Origin: UBA7239 sp035430165
GTDB taxonomy: Bacteria; Pseudomonadota; Gammaproteobacteria; Pseudomonadales; UBA7239
NCBI GenBank assembly: GCA_035430165.1
Contig: DAOMGE010000011.1
Location: 1 to 64,000, forward strand
Reading direction: 5' to 3'
Length of the DNA: 64,000 bases
Shown here: positions 53,201 through 61,882 of the stretch, in pieces
How the letters are laid out: each line of letters begins with the position of its first letter
Position numbering within the stretch: the first letter of the stretch is position 1
Notes under the pieces: model-generated
What the model saw: the letters and a program-made list of their open reading frames with translations, nothing else
What the model was told of the DNA's origin: nothing
Database searches by the model: none
Made by a program: the position numbers and the translations under genes

Positions 53201-56200
53201 GCTTACCAGATCAAGGTCGACGACACGTTCACCGAACTGTTTGCTGAAGTGGTGGCTGAAATCCGTTACGGCATCCACCTGATCGATAACCACAAACGCG
53301 TTGTATTGCCACACTGTGCAGAACTGCTTGCGCGCACAGATGCCCTGCGCCTGCAGTTGACCGGCGGCGGTGAAGTTGAAGCGACCAGCAAGGCAGATGC
53401 ACCGGTTCTGGCAACCGTTGATCCGACGCGTTTCAACGACTTCCTGATGAACGAAATGGATGCGTTGATGGATGTTTCACCTCATCTGGATGCATGGGTC
53501 GCGCAACAGGACAACCATGGCATCGAGCGCATTATTTTCGAATTGAGTGAAATGGCTGCCGGCGCAGATGAAGCAGGCTTGTCGCCAATTGCATCCCTGG
53601 CTCGTGCCATTATTCCTTGCTATCCACATGCACAAAATACCCGCAGCGGATTTGCCGCCTGGATACCACTGGCACACGAGGCACATAATGCACTGATTGA
53701 CTTCATGGATCGTATGGCAGCCAGTGAAGACCTGGTTATCAATACGGAAGTCGAGAATCAACTCGCCACATTCTGTGCTACAGAATTTGTCGATGAAGCA
53801 CAGGGTGATATCGCAGAAGCGCCGGTCACCGGGGACGACTTGCCACTCGTGCAGATTGAAACGATCAGGCCTGCAGAACAAGTCGTTACCGAATCGCCGG
53901 CCGCTACTGCATCCGTCACAGCAAATGCTGCCTCTTCACACGATGAAGATGTCGCCATGCTCGCCGAGCTGGATGATGACCTGCTGGAAATTTTCCTCGA
54001 GGAAGCCGACGAGTTACTGGAACAGCTCGAGAGCGAAATCCATCAGTGGAGCGAAGATCCCGCTACAAGCATGGCCGACGCTGTGCGGCGCACACTGCAT
54101 ACCTTCAAGGGTGGCGCACGCATGAGCGGACTCATGTTGCTCGGCACGCTGGCGCATGATCTGGAATCACAGCTGGAATATTTTGAAGGAACGGCCGACT
54201 CCACGCTGCTTGACACGCTCTATGACTGCCAGGATCGCTTGTATCGCGGTGTTGCCATGGTGCATGCGTGGCGTAGCGGCGACGACAGCTCACTGAACTT
54301 TGCGTCACTGCAAATGCCAACAGCGGAAACTGCTGTTGCTGAGAATGCTGTTGCAGAAATTACTACGGAAGCATCCGATATTGCGCCGGTTATTGAAGCG
54401 ATTGCGGAACCCGTTACTGAAATGGCTGCTGTTGAAGTCGCTGTTGCTGAACCCATTGTCGAACCGGTGGTTGCCGAGACTACGGCTGAAGAACCCACCA
54501 TTGAATCGATTGCAGCGACAGAACCTGCTGCCGTCACCACTGGTGGCATTCTTGAATACAGCCATGACATCGAACCCGAGCTGCTCGACATTTTCCTTGA
54601 GGAGGCTGAAGAGCTGGTCGAGGAGCTGGAGCAAATCGTCGCTGACTGGCAGGCTGAACCGGACAACGCACAATTTGCTGACGCATTGCGTCGCAACCTG
54701 CATACGCTGAAAGGCGGCGCTCGCATGGCAGGCCTCACAGGGCTGGGCTCGCTGGCACACGACCTTGAAACACAGCTCGAACACTTCAGTGGCTCGGCCG
54801 ACGCCAGCCTGCTGGGCCAGATCCTGCAGTATCAGGACGCCATCCTCGCCGGTGTCGACCAGGGTCGCGCACTGGCCGCCGGCCAATCTCCACAGCCGAT
54901 GTCTGTTGCAATACCTGGCGCTGGCGCAGCACCTGCAGAACAACCGGTTGCCGCTGAAGTCCAGGCTGTCGAACCCGAGGCTCCCGCCGCAGAGACTGTT
55001 GCAGAACCGGCTGTTGTTATCGAAGAGCCGGTCGTTGAGATCACTCCCGAAGTGGTGTCAGTCACCGACACAGCGCCTGTCATCGAGGCTGCGGTCGTGG
55101 AAGCCGCGGCGCCGGCTGTCGACCTTGGTCTCTCGGAGGATATCGATCCGGAAATGCTCGGTATCTTCCTCGAAGAAGCGGTCGAGCTGCTGGAGGACCT
55201 GGAAACACAAATCCTGTCCTGGACAGACGCGCCGGATGACAACAACTTCCGCGATTCGCTCAAGCGCATCCTGCACACCTTCAAGGGCGGTGCGCGCATG
55301 GCCGGCGTTATGGGGCTGGGCGAACTGGCACATGATCTCGAATCACAACTCGAGTTTTTGAGCGGTCCTGCCGACCAGGCCTTGTTCGATACCCTGAGTC
55401 GCTATTACGACAACCTGTCGACTGGCGTATCAATGGTGCAGCGCATTGCTGCCGGTGAGTCACTCGCCGCCGTCGTGGGCGCTCCCGCAACCCCTGCCGA
55501 GACAACCCCTGTCACCGACACAACATCGGCGGCGGAAGCGGCGTTTGCTGATGAGCTGGCCGAACATGCTGACCTGGCCGAGCTTGTCGCCGACCAGGTC
55601 ACTGCAGGCGCCGGGACCGGCACTGACAAGCAGGGCATCGCCGAAGACCACGGTTTCGATATTCCTGTGCCGTCGGCAAAAATCATTCCGTTCCGCGGCA
55701 CCACATTGCCCAGGGGACTGGCAGAGGCCATTGCCGGCAACAAGGGGCAGCAAGCGACAGCGGAAGCCAAGGCCGCACAAACCCAGCAAGAAACCATCAA
55801 GGTTGCTGCAGACTTGCTGGAAAACCTGGTCAACCTCGCTGGCGAAACCTCGATCAACCGCTCGCGTGTCGAGCAGCAGATGATCGATATCGAGCGCTCG
55901 TCGGATGAAATGGAGGCAACTATCCAGCGTCTGCAAGACCAGTTGCGCCGTCTCGAGGCCGAGACCGATGCCCAGATCCAGTCGCGCTTGTCAGAAATCC
56001 AGGAACGCAGTGATGACTTCGACCCGCTGGAAATGGACCGCTACTCCACGGTACAGCAGCTGACCAGCTCGCTGTCCGAATCGGCATCGGATCTTATCGA
56101 TATCCGCAGCTCGCTGAACAACAAGTTACGGGATACAGAAACGCTGCTGATCCAGCAAGCGCGTATCAATACCGGCTTGCAAGAAGGCCTGATGCGCACC

Positions 56201-57646
56201 CGCATGGTACCGTTTTCCCGTCTGGAGCCACGCCTGCGCCGGATTGTGCGACAGGTAGCCAGCGAACTGAAAAAAGACATCGCGTTCGACCTGGAGAACG
56301 TGCAGGGGGAACTGGACCGTACCATGCTGGAGCGCATGGTGGCGCCCCTGGAGCACATGCTTCGCAACGCTTGCGACCACGGCATCGAAACGCCAGAAAA
56401 ACGTGAGGCTGCGGGCAAACCCAGACAGGGGCGGATCGTCCTCAGCGTCAACCGTGACGGCGGCGATATCCTCATTTCGTTGCGAGATGACGGCGGCGGT
56501 ATCAACGTCAGCGCTGTTCGCAAGAAAGCCATCGAACGCGGCATGTTGACACCGGATGCGCCACTGACTGACTCGGAGGCACTGCAATTTATCCTGCAAG
56601 CCGGCTTCAGTACGGCCGAAAAAGTCACACAGATTTCCGGTCGCGGCGTCGGCATGGACGTCGTACACAGTGAAATCAAGTCGATGGGCGGCTCGATGTC
56701 CATCAGCTCCACTGTCGGCAAGGGCAGTGAGTTCACGGTCCGCCTGCCATTTACCGTATCGGTAAACCGTGCGTTGATGGTGCGTATCGGCGAAGAGATG
56801 TACGCCGTCCCGCTTACCTCTATCGAGGGTATCGTGCGTGTCAGCCCCTTCGAGCTGGAAAGCTACTACGATGACCCGAATGCGCGGTTTGAGTACGCTG
56901 GCCGTGACTACTCGATCAAATACCTCGGCGCGATGTTACGCACCAAGCCCCGGCCATTCCTGGACAATGCCGTCCTGCCAGAGCCGGTTATCCTGCTGCG
57001 CAGCGCCGAACACACCGTTGCCTTGCACGTCGACCAGCTGGTGGGCAGCCGCGAGATCGTGGTAAAAGCGCTCGGCGCGCAGTTTGCGTCCGTACCCGGC
57101 TTGTCCGGTGCCACCCTGCTCGGTGACGGCAGCGTGGTCGTGATCCTCGATCTTCTGGCCCTGGTACGCAGCAATCTGGCGCTGGAAGGCACATCGGCAA
57201 CGTTTGTCGGCCAGGAAACACAAGCTGTCGTCGAGGAAACCATCACTGTCATGGTTTGCGACGACTCGGTGACGGTGCGCAAGGTCACCTCACGCCTGCT
57301 CGAGCGCGAAGGCTTCAACGTCATGCTGGCCAAAGATGGCGCCGACGCCTTGCTGCAGATGCAGGATCGTTTGCCGGACGTACTGTTACTCGACATCGAG
57401 ATGCCGCGTATGGACGGTTTCGAAGTCGCCAGTACGATGAAGAACAGCCAGCGGCTGCAGGAAATTCCTATCATCATGATCACCTCGCGAACTGGTGAAA
57501 AGCACCGTGAGCGGGCGACAGGCATGGGGGTTGAGCGCTACATGGGCAAACCGTATGTTGAGGAAGAGCTGCTGATGAACATCAACGACCTCGTCGGTGA
57601 GCGACTGGTACGGCGCATGGCGCGTTTTGAACAGTCCGGCAGCTGA
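50291..57646 (+). CDS. chpA: Hybrid chemotaxis kinase ChpA (PilL)
   Basis: A 2451-residue CheA-like kinase that drives the Pil-Chp system. A degenerate, FimL/HPt-like N-terminal region is followed by five clear HPt domains with HTLKG or HTFKG histidines near residues 762, 940, 1269, 1470 and 1661. The last three are close copies, separated by Ala/Val/Glu/Pro-rich linkers. Then come a dimerisation helix (ENLVNLAGETSINRSRVEQQ), a HATPase with NACDHGIETP near 2030 and GRGVGMDVV, a CheW-like domain, and a C-terminal receiver with the phosphorylation site in LLLDIEMPRMDG near residue 2366. P. aeruginosa ChpA is of similar size, with several Xpt domains. Confidence 0.95.
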   Translation: MADKRNFTALDWVAGEIGETLKQASEALEAYVTNTEDATRIRFCLNHVHQVYNILQMVELHGGALLAEEMEKLARSLIDKTVVSTGDAHEVLMRAILQLPVYLDRVKASRCDDPASLMSLLNDLRAVRGEHLFTETQLFGPDMRAAHNIVGPRVRFDEEKFQEIIKKLVHMYEAVMVSVMRDRELDDNLEALKKIFQNFRKICQGTARAPLWDVCLAIIEGIENDSIPGSVAINNLLRNVDREIRHMMDTGASSLDEFAPDELIKNLLYYIARSQATSPQISAIREAYKLDRALPGMQAGDDDMTLGAPDPEAMRSVVVALTEEFSRAKDIFDSYVNGHESDNSTLNTAIAIFKQTGDTLAVLGLGDMRKKIEHMIADLHAQVESGVLASGDSLMESAAKLIEIETSLNEKYNSDTQQQDDGSPRSMDHAMMSAQETVLLECHNGIEQAKDAIVEYMGSQWDNVHLAVLPELLQSVRGGLEIVGQRRAARVLGACGRYIKEQLIDGRVKPDFTSMDTLADVIASVEYYLECLDEDVIEDQDNTLAVAETSVASLGYAVAVHHRVKTDYLDAEPELENLDSIVPVLDQEPEVYLEAHPELLETNDEVPVAVVETATHEDGPLLSDEELAAWENAPVVPLDLAGHEATTLTGIAADLPEDVSATAHEEPPVLEAHPVAIDTAATVITTAVVATAPAAVLAVDATEEIKPEFVDAELHIEDLDDEIAEIFVEEAQEVLETILEFYPQWRANHDDKTSLTEFRRGFHTLKGSGRMVKALDIGELAWSVENMLNRIIDGTIEPSENVCVVIDKVIEKIPSMIAAFTNRKVDPQPALTQRLRDAATSLSAGGPMLPLDAPGQQTAQEVEIPVLEPAAMDVTDVAAPVDAFAGEVPEDMTEEFDTTLWEIFASEAETHLEVADAWIAHARERSPLPVETTDLLQRALHTLKGSAHMAEVTPIAELATPFEKFVKELRAYQIKVDDTFTELFAEVVAEIRYGIHLIDNHKRVVLPHCAELLARTDALRLQLTGGGEVEATSKADAPVLATVDPTRFNDFLMNEMDALMDVSPHLDAWVAQQDNHGIERIIFELSEMAAGADEAGLSPIASLARAIIPCYPHAQNTRSGFAAWIPLAHEAHNALIDFMDRMAASEDLVINTEVENQLATFCATEFVDEAQGDIAEAPVTGDDLPLVQIETIRPAEQVVTESPAATASVTANAASSHDEDVAMLAELDDDLLEIFLEEADELLEQLESEIHQWSEDPATSMADAVRRTLHTFKGGARMSGLMLLGTLAHDLESQLEYFEGTADSTLLDTLYDCQDRLYRGVAMVHAWRSGDDSSLNFASLQMPTAETAVAENAVAEITTEASDIAPVIEAIAEPVTEMAAVEVAVAEPIVEPVVAETTAEEPTIESIAATEPAAVTTGGILEYSHDIEPELLDIFLEEAEELVEELEQIVADWQAEPDNAQFADALRRNLHTLKGGARMAGLTGLGSLAHDLETQLEHFSGSADASLLGQILQYQDAILAGVDQGRALAAGQSPQPMSVAIPGAGAAPAEQPVAAEVQAVEPEAPAAETVAEPAVVIEEPVVEITPEVVSVTDTAPVIEAAVVEAAAPAVDLGLSEDIDPEMLGIFLEEAVELLEDLETQILSWTDAPDDNNFRDSLKRILHTFKGGARMAGVMGLGELAHDLESQLEFLSGPADQALFDTLSRYYDNLSTGVSMVQRIAAGESLAAVVGAPATPAETTPVTDTTSAAEAAFADELAEHADLAELVADQVTAGAGTGTDKQGIAEDHGFDIPVPSAKIIPFRGTTLPRGLAEAIAGNKGQQATAEAKAAQTQQETIKVAADLLENLVNLAGETSINRSRVEQQMIDIERSSDEMEATIQRLQDQLRRLEAETDAQIQSRLSEIQERSDDFDPLEMDRYSTVQQLTSSLSESASDLIDIRSSLNNKLRDTETLLIQQARINTGLQEGLMRTRMVPFSRLEPRLRRIVRQVASELKKDIAFDLENVQGELDRTMLERMVAPLEHMLRNACDHGIETPEKREAAGKPRQGRIVLSVNRDGGDILISLRDDGGGINVSAVRKKAIERGMLTPDAPLTDSEALQFILQAGFSTAEKVTQISGRGVGMDVVHSEIKSMGGSMSISSTVGKGSEFTVRLPFTVSVNRALMVRIGEEMYAVPLTSIEGIVRVSPFELESYYDDPNARFEYAGRDYSIKYLGAMLRTKPRPFLDNAVLPEPVILLRSAEHTVALHVDQLVGSREIVVKALGAQFASVPGLSGATLLGDGSVVVILDLLALVRSNLALEGTSATFVGQETQAVVEETITVMVCDDSVTVRKVTSRLLEREGFNVMLAKDGADALLQMQDRLPDVLLLDIEMPRMDGFEVASTMKNSQRLQEIPIIMITSRTGEKHRERATGMGVERYMGKPYVEEELLMNINDLVGERLVRRMARFEQSGS

Positions 57647-57659
57647 GGCATAGTCAACT

Positions 57660-58625
57660 GTGGCGGCACTTCGCATAGGCGTTATCGTCGATGATCCGGC
57701 GCAGATCCCGGCCTTGCGCGGTGTTGTCACCACCGCCGGCCAGGAGCTGGCGGTAGCGCTGGAGTTTTCGCGCTCGTTCGGGCGCATCGCCGACGCCGGC
57801 GTGGATGCCTGGGTGGTCAACCTTGATATCGAGATGCTGGAAGCCACGCATCCGGAGCCGCTGGATCACCTGCTGGACAGCATCGACGTGCCGCTCATCC
57901 TGTGTGAGGGCCAGATTCCCAATCTGGTGAGCCCCGAGTTTGCCAACTGGCGGAACCGGCTACTGGAAAAATTGCGGAGCCTGAACGGCGCCATTAACCG
58001 CTCACAACGGGATGCGCCACCACTGCCGCGTTCTGTGTGGGTATTGGCAGGCTCCATCGGCGGACCGGAAGCTGTTCGCGAGTTTATCGAAGCCCTGCCC
58101 GGCGATCTTGGCATCGGTTTCATTTACGCCAACCATATCGAACGCGATTACCAGAGCATGCTGGCACAGGTCATGAGCAAGAATGGCCGCTATAGCGCCT
58201 TTGCACCACGTCATGGTGATCTGCTGGAACAGAACGGTATTGCCGTCATCTCGCCTGATTTTGTGACCGCCATTACCCGTGACGGCAGTTTCAATGTACG
58301 CAACTCCCCGTGGGCGGGACAGTACAAACCCAATCTTGACCAGGTCGTTGCCACCACCGCCGTGCACTTTGGCAGTACCGGCGGCGTGATAGTATTCAGT
58401 GGCATGTGCGATGACGCGGCAGCAGCCTGCAGGATTATGCGGCGCTGTGGCGGGCAAGTCTGGGTACAGGAACCGGACACCTGTGTCAGCTGGACCATGC
58501 CAAGCGCGGCCAGTCTGGCAGTTGGTCATGCCGATTTCGTGGGCAGCCCGGGCGAGTTGGCCGAGCAATTGACGCGCTGGGCTGCTGCAAACCAGCGGCG
58601 ACTGGAAAACGCACCGAAACGCTGA
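57660..58625 (+). CDS. chpB: CheB-like protein methylesterase ChpB with degenerate receiver
   Basis: A 321-residue protein. Residues 1 to about 115 look like a decayed receiver: VIVDDPA and VVNLDIEM survive, but the conserved lysine region is not recognisable. The C-terminal CheB domain keeps a plausible triad: Ser132 in LAGSIGGPEA, His159 in ANHIERDY and Asp252 in SGMCDDA. It should remove methyl groups from PilJ, countering PilK. The start is GTG at 57660, 13 bases after chpA. Confidence 0.88.
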   Translation: MAALRIGVIVDDPAQIPALRGVVTTAGQELAVALEFSRSFGRIADAGVDAWVVNLDIEMLEATHPEPLDHLLDSIDVPLILCEGQIPNLVSPEFANWRNRLLEKLRSLNGAINRSQRDAPPLPRSVWVLAGSIGGPEAVREFIEALPGDLGIGFIYANHIERDYQSMLAQVMSKNGRYSAFAPRHGDLLEQNGIAVISPDFVTAITRDGSFNVRNSPWAGQYKPNLDQVVATTAVHFGSTGGVIVFSGMCDDAAAACRIMRRCGGQVWVQEPDTCVSWTMPSAASLAVGHADFVGSPGELAEQLTRWAAANQRRLENAPKR

Positions 58626-58671
58626 TAATGACCCTTCACAGACCATCACCGATCACTGGCGAGAAAAAGAC

Positions 58672-59175
58672 ATGAGTGTCACCGATATCGAATCCGCTGC
58701 ACCCTCAACCGCGCGTCCTGTCACCGATATTCCCAGCATGTTGCTACCAGTGGGCGACAAGCAGCTGTTGTTGCCAGGTGTGGCCGTGGCCGAAATCGTC
58801 AACTACAGCTACCCGGAGCGCCCGGATGATGCGCCAGCATGGTTTTACGGCAATATCACCTGGCGCAAACTGTCTGTGCCGGTGGTATCGTTTGAAATAC
58901 TGAACGGGCAGGAAATGCCCCGCAATACCAGTGGGCGCCGGATTGCCGTACTGAATAACACCGGCGTGCATGATGCGCTGCCTTTTATCGCCATTGTCAT
59001 CCAGGGCATTCCCCGTCTTGTTCGTATCACCACCAAAGACATCACCGAGGAAACCGGTCTGTCGCTGGCACCAGCCGAGCGCATGGCTGCACGACTTGCC
59101 AACAGCGAACTGGTTTTCGTCCCGGATGTCGGCGAGCTGGAACGCGCCTGTTGCAAATACCAGCAGCTCAGATAA
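58672..59175 (+). CDS. chpC: CheW-like adaptor ChpC
   Basis: A 167-residue CheW-domain protein, the second adaptor of the Pil-Chp system. MLLPVGDKQLLLPGVAVAEIVNY and WFYGNITWRKLSVPVVSFEILNG are CheW-like segments. It is the last gene of the run; smpB converges on it from the other strand. Confidence 0.88.
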   Translation: MSVTDIESAAPSTARPVTDIPSMLLPVGDKQLLLPGVAVAEIVNYSYPERPDDAPAWFYGNITWRKLSVPVVSFEILNGQEMPRNTSGRRIAVLNNTGVHDALPFIAIVIQGIPRLVRITTKDITEETGLSLAPAERMAARLANSELVFVPDVGELERACCKYQQLR

Positions 59176-59193
59176 CGCCCACAATGTAAGGGC

Positions 59194-59676
59194 TTACTTC
59201 GCTGCCATCAGGCGCTGCTTCTCGCGCTGCCAATTTTTTTCTTTTTCTACATCACGCTTGTCATGCTCGGCTTTGCCCTTGGCCAGCGCGATCTCGCACT
59301 TCACCAGATGCCGTTTCCAGTACATCGCCGTGCAGACACAGGTGTACCCTTTCTGTTGCACCGCCACAAAAATATCAGCCAGCTCCCTGTCCTTCAGAAG
59401 CAACTTGCGGGTGCGGGTCGGGTCAGTCACAAAATGCGTGGAGACTGTCTGCAAGGGTGAAATGTGTGCACCCAGCAGGAACGCCTCACCGTCCTTGATC
59501 AGCACGTAGGAATCCACCAGCTGGCACTTGCCCGCGCGCAGGCTTTTCACTTCCCAACCCTGCAAGGCAATGCCGGCCTCATAACGATCCTGGATGAAGT
59601 AGTCGTGCCGCGCTTTTTTGTTGAGCGCGATCGTGCCGCCCGTGTCTTTGCTTTTGGATTTACTCATGCCGGACAT
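59194..59676 (-). CDS. smpB: SsrA-binding protein SmpB
   Basis: A 160-residue protein needed for trans-translation; it carries tmRNA to stalled ribosomes. NKKARHDYFIQDRYEAGIALQGWEVKSLR and GKAEHDKRDVEKEKNWQREKQR (split here by family block) are hallmark regions. ATG at 59676 is used; another methionine is three codons in. The tmRNA gene is not in the window. Confidence 0.95.
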   Translation of the reverse strand: MSGMSKSKSKDTGGTIALNKKARHDYFIQDRYEAGIALQGWEVKSLRAGKCQLVDSYVLIKDGEAFLLGAHISPLQTVSTHFVTDPTRTRKLLLKDRELADIFVAVQQKGYTCVCTAMYWKRHLVKCEIALAKGKAEHDKRDVEKEKNWQREKQRLMAAK

Positions 59677-59733
59677 TATATAGGGGCAGGGGGCAGGTGT
59701 TAGAATGGCCGCCTATTTATTTTGTCTGCCGTC

Positions 59734-60180
59734 ATGCCCATTACCCGAATCGCCAAAACAGCCCTGCTGCCTTATCCTGCCGGACACCTGTTTGACCTCA
59801 TCAATGATATCGAGGCTTATCCGCAATACATGGATGGCTGTGTTGGTGCGCGCATACTCCACACAGAGACAGACCTGATCGAAGCCCGCCTCGAACTGAG
59901 CCGTGCCGGGATCACCCAGGCCTTCGCCACCCGTAACCGCTTGCAACGTCCCGATGCGATTGTGATGGAGCTGGTGGAAGGGCCGTTCCGCACGCTCAGC
60001 GGCCGCTGGCAATTCAACACGCTGTCGGCCAACGCCTGTAAGGTGTCGCTAGACCTGCAATTTGAGCTCGATGGCAAACTGGCCAGCCTGGCTGCGGGCA
60101 AGCTGTTCGAGGGTGTGGCAGGAAATCTGGTAGACGCCATGTGCAAACGGGCACATGCACTTTACGGAGCAACATCCTGA
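59734..60180 (+). CDS. ratA: RatA-like START-domain protein (coenzyme Q-binding, Coq10 family)
   Basis: A 148-residue protein with the Coq10/START pattern: LPYPAGHLFDLINDIEAYPQY, and the C-terminal FEGVAGNLVDAMCKRAHALYG. Homologues bind ubiquinone; the E. coli protein was reported as a ribosome-association toxin, a label that may not apply here. It is divergent from smpB and overlaps ratB by one base. Confidence 0.9.
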   Translation: MPITRIAKTALLPYPAGHLFDLINDIEAYPQYMDGCVGARILHTETDLIEARLELSRAGITQAFATRNRLQRPDAIVMELVEGPFRTLSGRWQFNTLSANACKVSLDLQFELDGKLASLAAGKLFEGVAGNLVDAMCKRAHALYGATS

Positions 60181-60485
60181 TGGCTGTCACTATCCCGGTC
60201 GAAGTGGCGATTGCTTTTCCTGACGAGCAGATCGTCATCGCCCTTGATGTCGACGCAGGCTGCACCGCACGGGAAGCCGTGCAGCGCTCGGGACTGACGG
60301 CAAGGCTGCCAACGGCGACCGTCCAGACGGCAACCCTCGGGGTATTCGGCAAGGTGCTTGACGATCCCGACAGCTATGTCGTGTCAGGCGGCGACCGTAT
60401 CGAGATTTACCGGCCGCTATTGATCGATCCGAAGGAAGCGCGGCGGCAGCGGGCCATCAAGTCCCGCCGCGCCACCAGCGATTGA
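60180..60485 (+). CDS. ratB: RnfH/RatB family ubiquitin-fold protein
   Basis: A 101-residue beta-grasp protein. VEVAIAFPDEQ, LGVFGKVLDDP and DRIEIYRPLLIDPKEARRQRA are family hallmarks. Function unknown; the ratA-ratB pair is conserved near smpB and bamE. Confidence 0.9.
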   Translation: MAVTIPVEVAIAFPDEQIVIALDVDAGCTAREAVQRSGLTARLPTATVQTATLGVFGKVLDDPDSYVVSGGDRIEIYRPLLIDPKEARRQRAIKSRRATSD

Positions 60486-60489
60486 AATC

Positions 60490-60939
60490 TCAGGGCGCAG
60501 GGGCAGGGTAGACCTTGACGTCAGATGGCGGGATAGCAGGCGCGGAAGAATTGGCCGTCCTGACTTCCCGCACCGGTTTCACGTTTTGCGAAGGCCGGAA
60601 ATTGCCCTGCATGTGATCAAGCCTGTCATTCACAAAAAACAGCGTCATGCGCTCCTGGCTGTAATCGCCACTGTGGTTTTTCAGCGAATAGAAATAATCC
60701 CAGCGATCGTCATTGAAACTGTCGATCAGCAGCGGCGTGCCGAGTAAGTAACGCACCTGGCGCTTGCTCATGCCCGGATTCAACTGGTCTACCGCATCCT
60801 GGGTAATGATGTTGCCCTGTTGCACATCCAGTTTGTAGACGCCGGGAAACGCGCACGCACACAGTGTCGACATGGCCAGCGTCAGGAATATCAGGCGAAC
60901 AGGTTTCGCCGCAAGTAACTTGGTTAGGGACATGAACAA
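60490..60939 (-). CDS. bamE: Outer membrane protein assembly factor BamE
   Basis: A lipoprotein of about 147-149 residues belonging to the beta-barrel assembly machine. The lipobox LCAC lies near residue 28, and QGNIITQDAVDQLNPGMSKRQV is the SmpA/OmlA signature. ATG at 60939 or 60933 may be the start. It is divergent from fur and converges on ratB. Confidence 0.93.
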   Translation of the reverse strand: MFMSLTKLLAAKPVRLIFLTLAMSTLCACAFPGVYKLDVQQGNIITQDAVDQLNPGMSKRQVRYLLGTPLLIDSFNDDRWDYFYSLKNHSGDYSQERMTLFFVNDRLDHMQGNFRPSQNVKPVREVRTANSSAPAIPPSDVKVYPAPAP

Positions 60940-61007
60940 CAGGATTCCACTAATCTCGGTGAAGGGTGATAATACCCGATACTCGATAGCGCTAGAAGGG
61001 GCGAACC

Positions 61008-61430
61008 ATGGCCGGAGAAAACCAGGAGCTGCGCAAGGCAGGTCTGAAGGTCACTGTGCCCCGCATCAAGATCCTGCAAATGCTGGAAAGCAATGACCTG
61101 CGCCATCTCAGTGCGGAAGAGGTTTACAAAAACCTGCTCGAGTCTGGCGAAGATGTCGGATTGGCGACGGTCTATCGCGTGCTGACCCAGTTTGAATCCG
61201 CAGGCATGGTCACGCGCCATAATTTTGATGGCGGCTATGCGGTATTCGAACTCAATCGCGGCGATGAACACCACGACCACATGGTCTGTACCGAAACCGG
61301 CAAGGTTGTGGAATTTCACAACGCCGACATCGAACGTATCCAGCAAGAAACAGCTGAAGCACACGGCTTTGAACTGGTCGGACACAGTCTTGTCCTGTAC
61401 GTCAGGCCCAAGCGCCAGACAACCGGCTAA
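61008..61430 (+). CDS. fur: Ferric uptake regulator Fur
   Basis: A 140-residue iron-responsive repressor. The winged-helix N-domain (LKVTVPRIKILQMLE; GLATVYRVLTQFESAGMV) is followed by the metal site HHDHMVC. The second CxxC cysteine seen in E. coli Fur is absent (CTET), as in Pseudomonas Fur. It probably acts on the operator at 31056-31076. The stop overlaps the convergent GtrA-like gene by four bases. Confidence 0.96.
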   Translation: MAGENQELRKAGLKVTVPRIKILQMLESNDLRHLSAEEVYKNLLESGEDVGLATVYRVLTQFESAGMVTRHNFDGGYAVFELNRGDEHHDHMVCTETGKVVEFHNADIERIQQETAEAHGFELVGHSLVLYVRPKRQTTG

Positions 61431-61804
61431 AACGTTACTTCCTGCTTGCGCTTTAATACGAAGCGCGACATCAGGAAAGACAGCGGCGTGGTAAAAACCA
61501 GCGTCGCTATCGGGGCGTAGGCTTCCGGGCAGTGGGCAAACCGGATCAACGCTGACATCAGTGAAAGATCAACACAAAAGCGGATGGCCGAGATCAACGG
61601 GTACTGCATGAAGGTCTTCCACTTCATCGGCACCTTGAACACCCAGCGCGTATTCAGGTAATAGGTAAAAACGATCCCGAAACTGTACGCAAAACCGTAA
61701 GCAACGCCATACGGCAGAAACATATTCAATAACAGATAAACCATCCATGCGGCAGCCGTATTCACAGAGCCGGTGAACAGGAACCTCAGGATTTCATGAC
61801 GCAT
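61427..61804 (-). CDS. GtrA-like membrane protein
   Basis: A 125-residue protein with four hydrophobic helices, starting MRHEILRFLFTGSVNTAAAWMVY, and with YYLNTRWVFK in the middle, which is the GtrA/DPMS-flippase pattern. Such proteins are thought to move lipid-linked sugars across the inner membrane. A GT87-like gene lies close by at 62388. Confidence 0.87.
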   Translation of the reverse strand: MRHEILRFLFTGSVNTAAAWMVYLLLNMFLPYGVAYGFAYSFGIVFTYYLNTRWVFKVPMKWKTFMQYPLISAIRFCVDLSLMSALIRFAHCPEAYAPIATLVFTTPLSFLMSRFVLKRKQEVTF

Positions 61805-61882
61805 GGATCAGTTCTTTTTTGTTATCTCGATGGCGCGATTGTACATTACTATTCCTGACCGCAATCTTTCCTGGCACTTCTC

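Noticed and set aside
59161..59200. Terminator between chpC and smpB (GTAAG-GG-CTTAC)
   Set aside because: The loop would be only two bases and there is no U-run; it is too weak to call.
59734..60485. Toxin-antitoxin pair RatA/RatB
   Set aside because: The conserved placement next to smpB, bamE and fur and the Coq10/START and RnfH families point to housekeeping functions; the toxin label comes from one reported activity.
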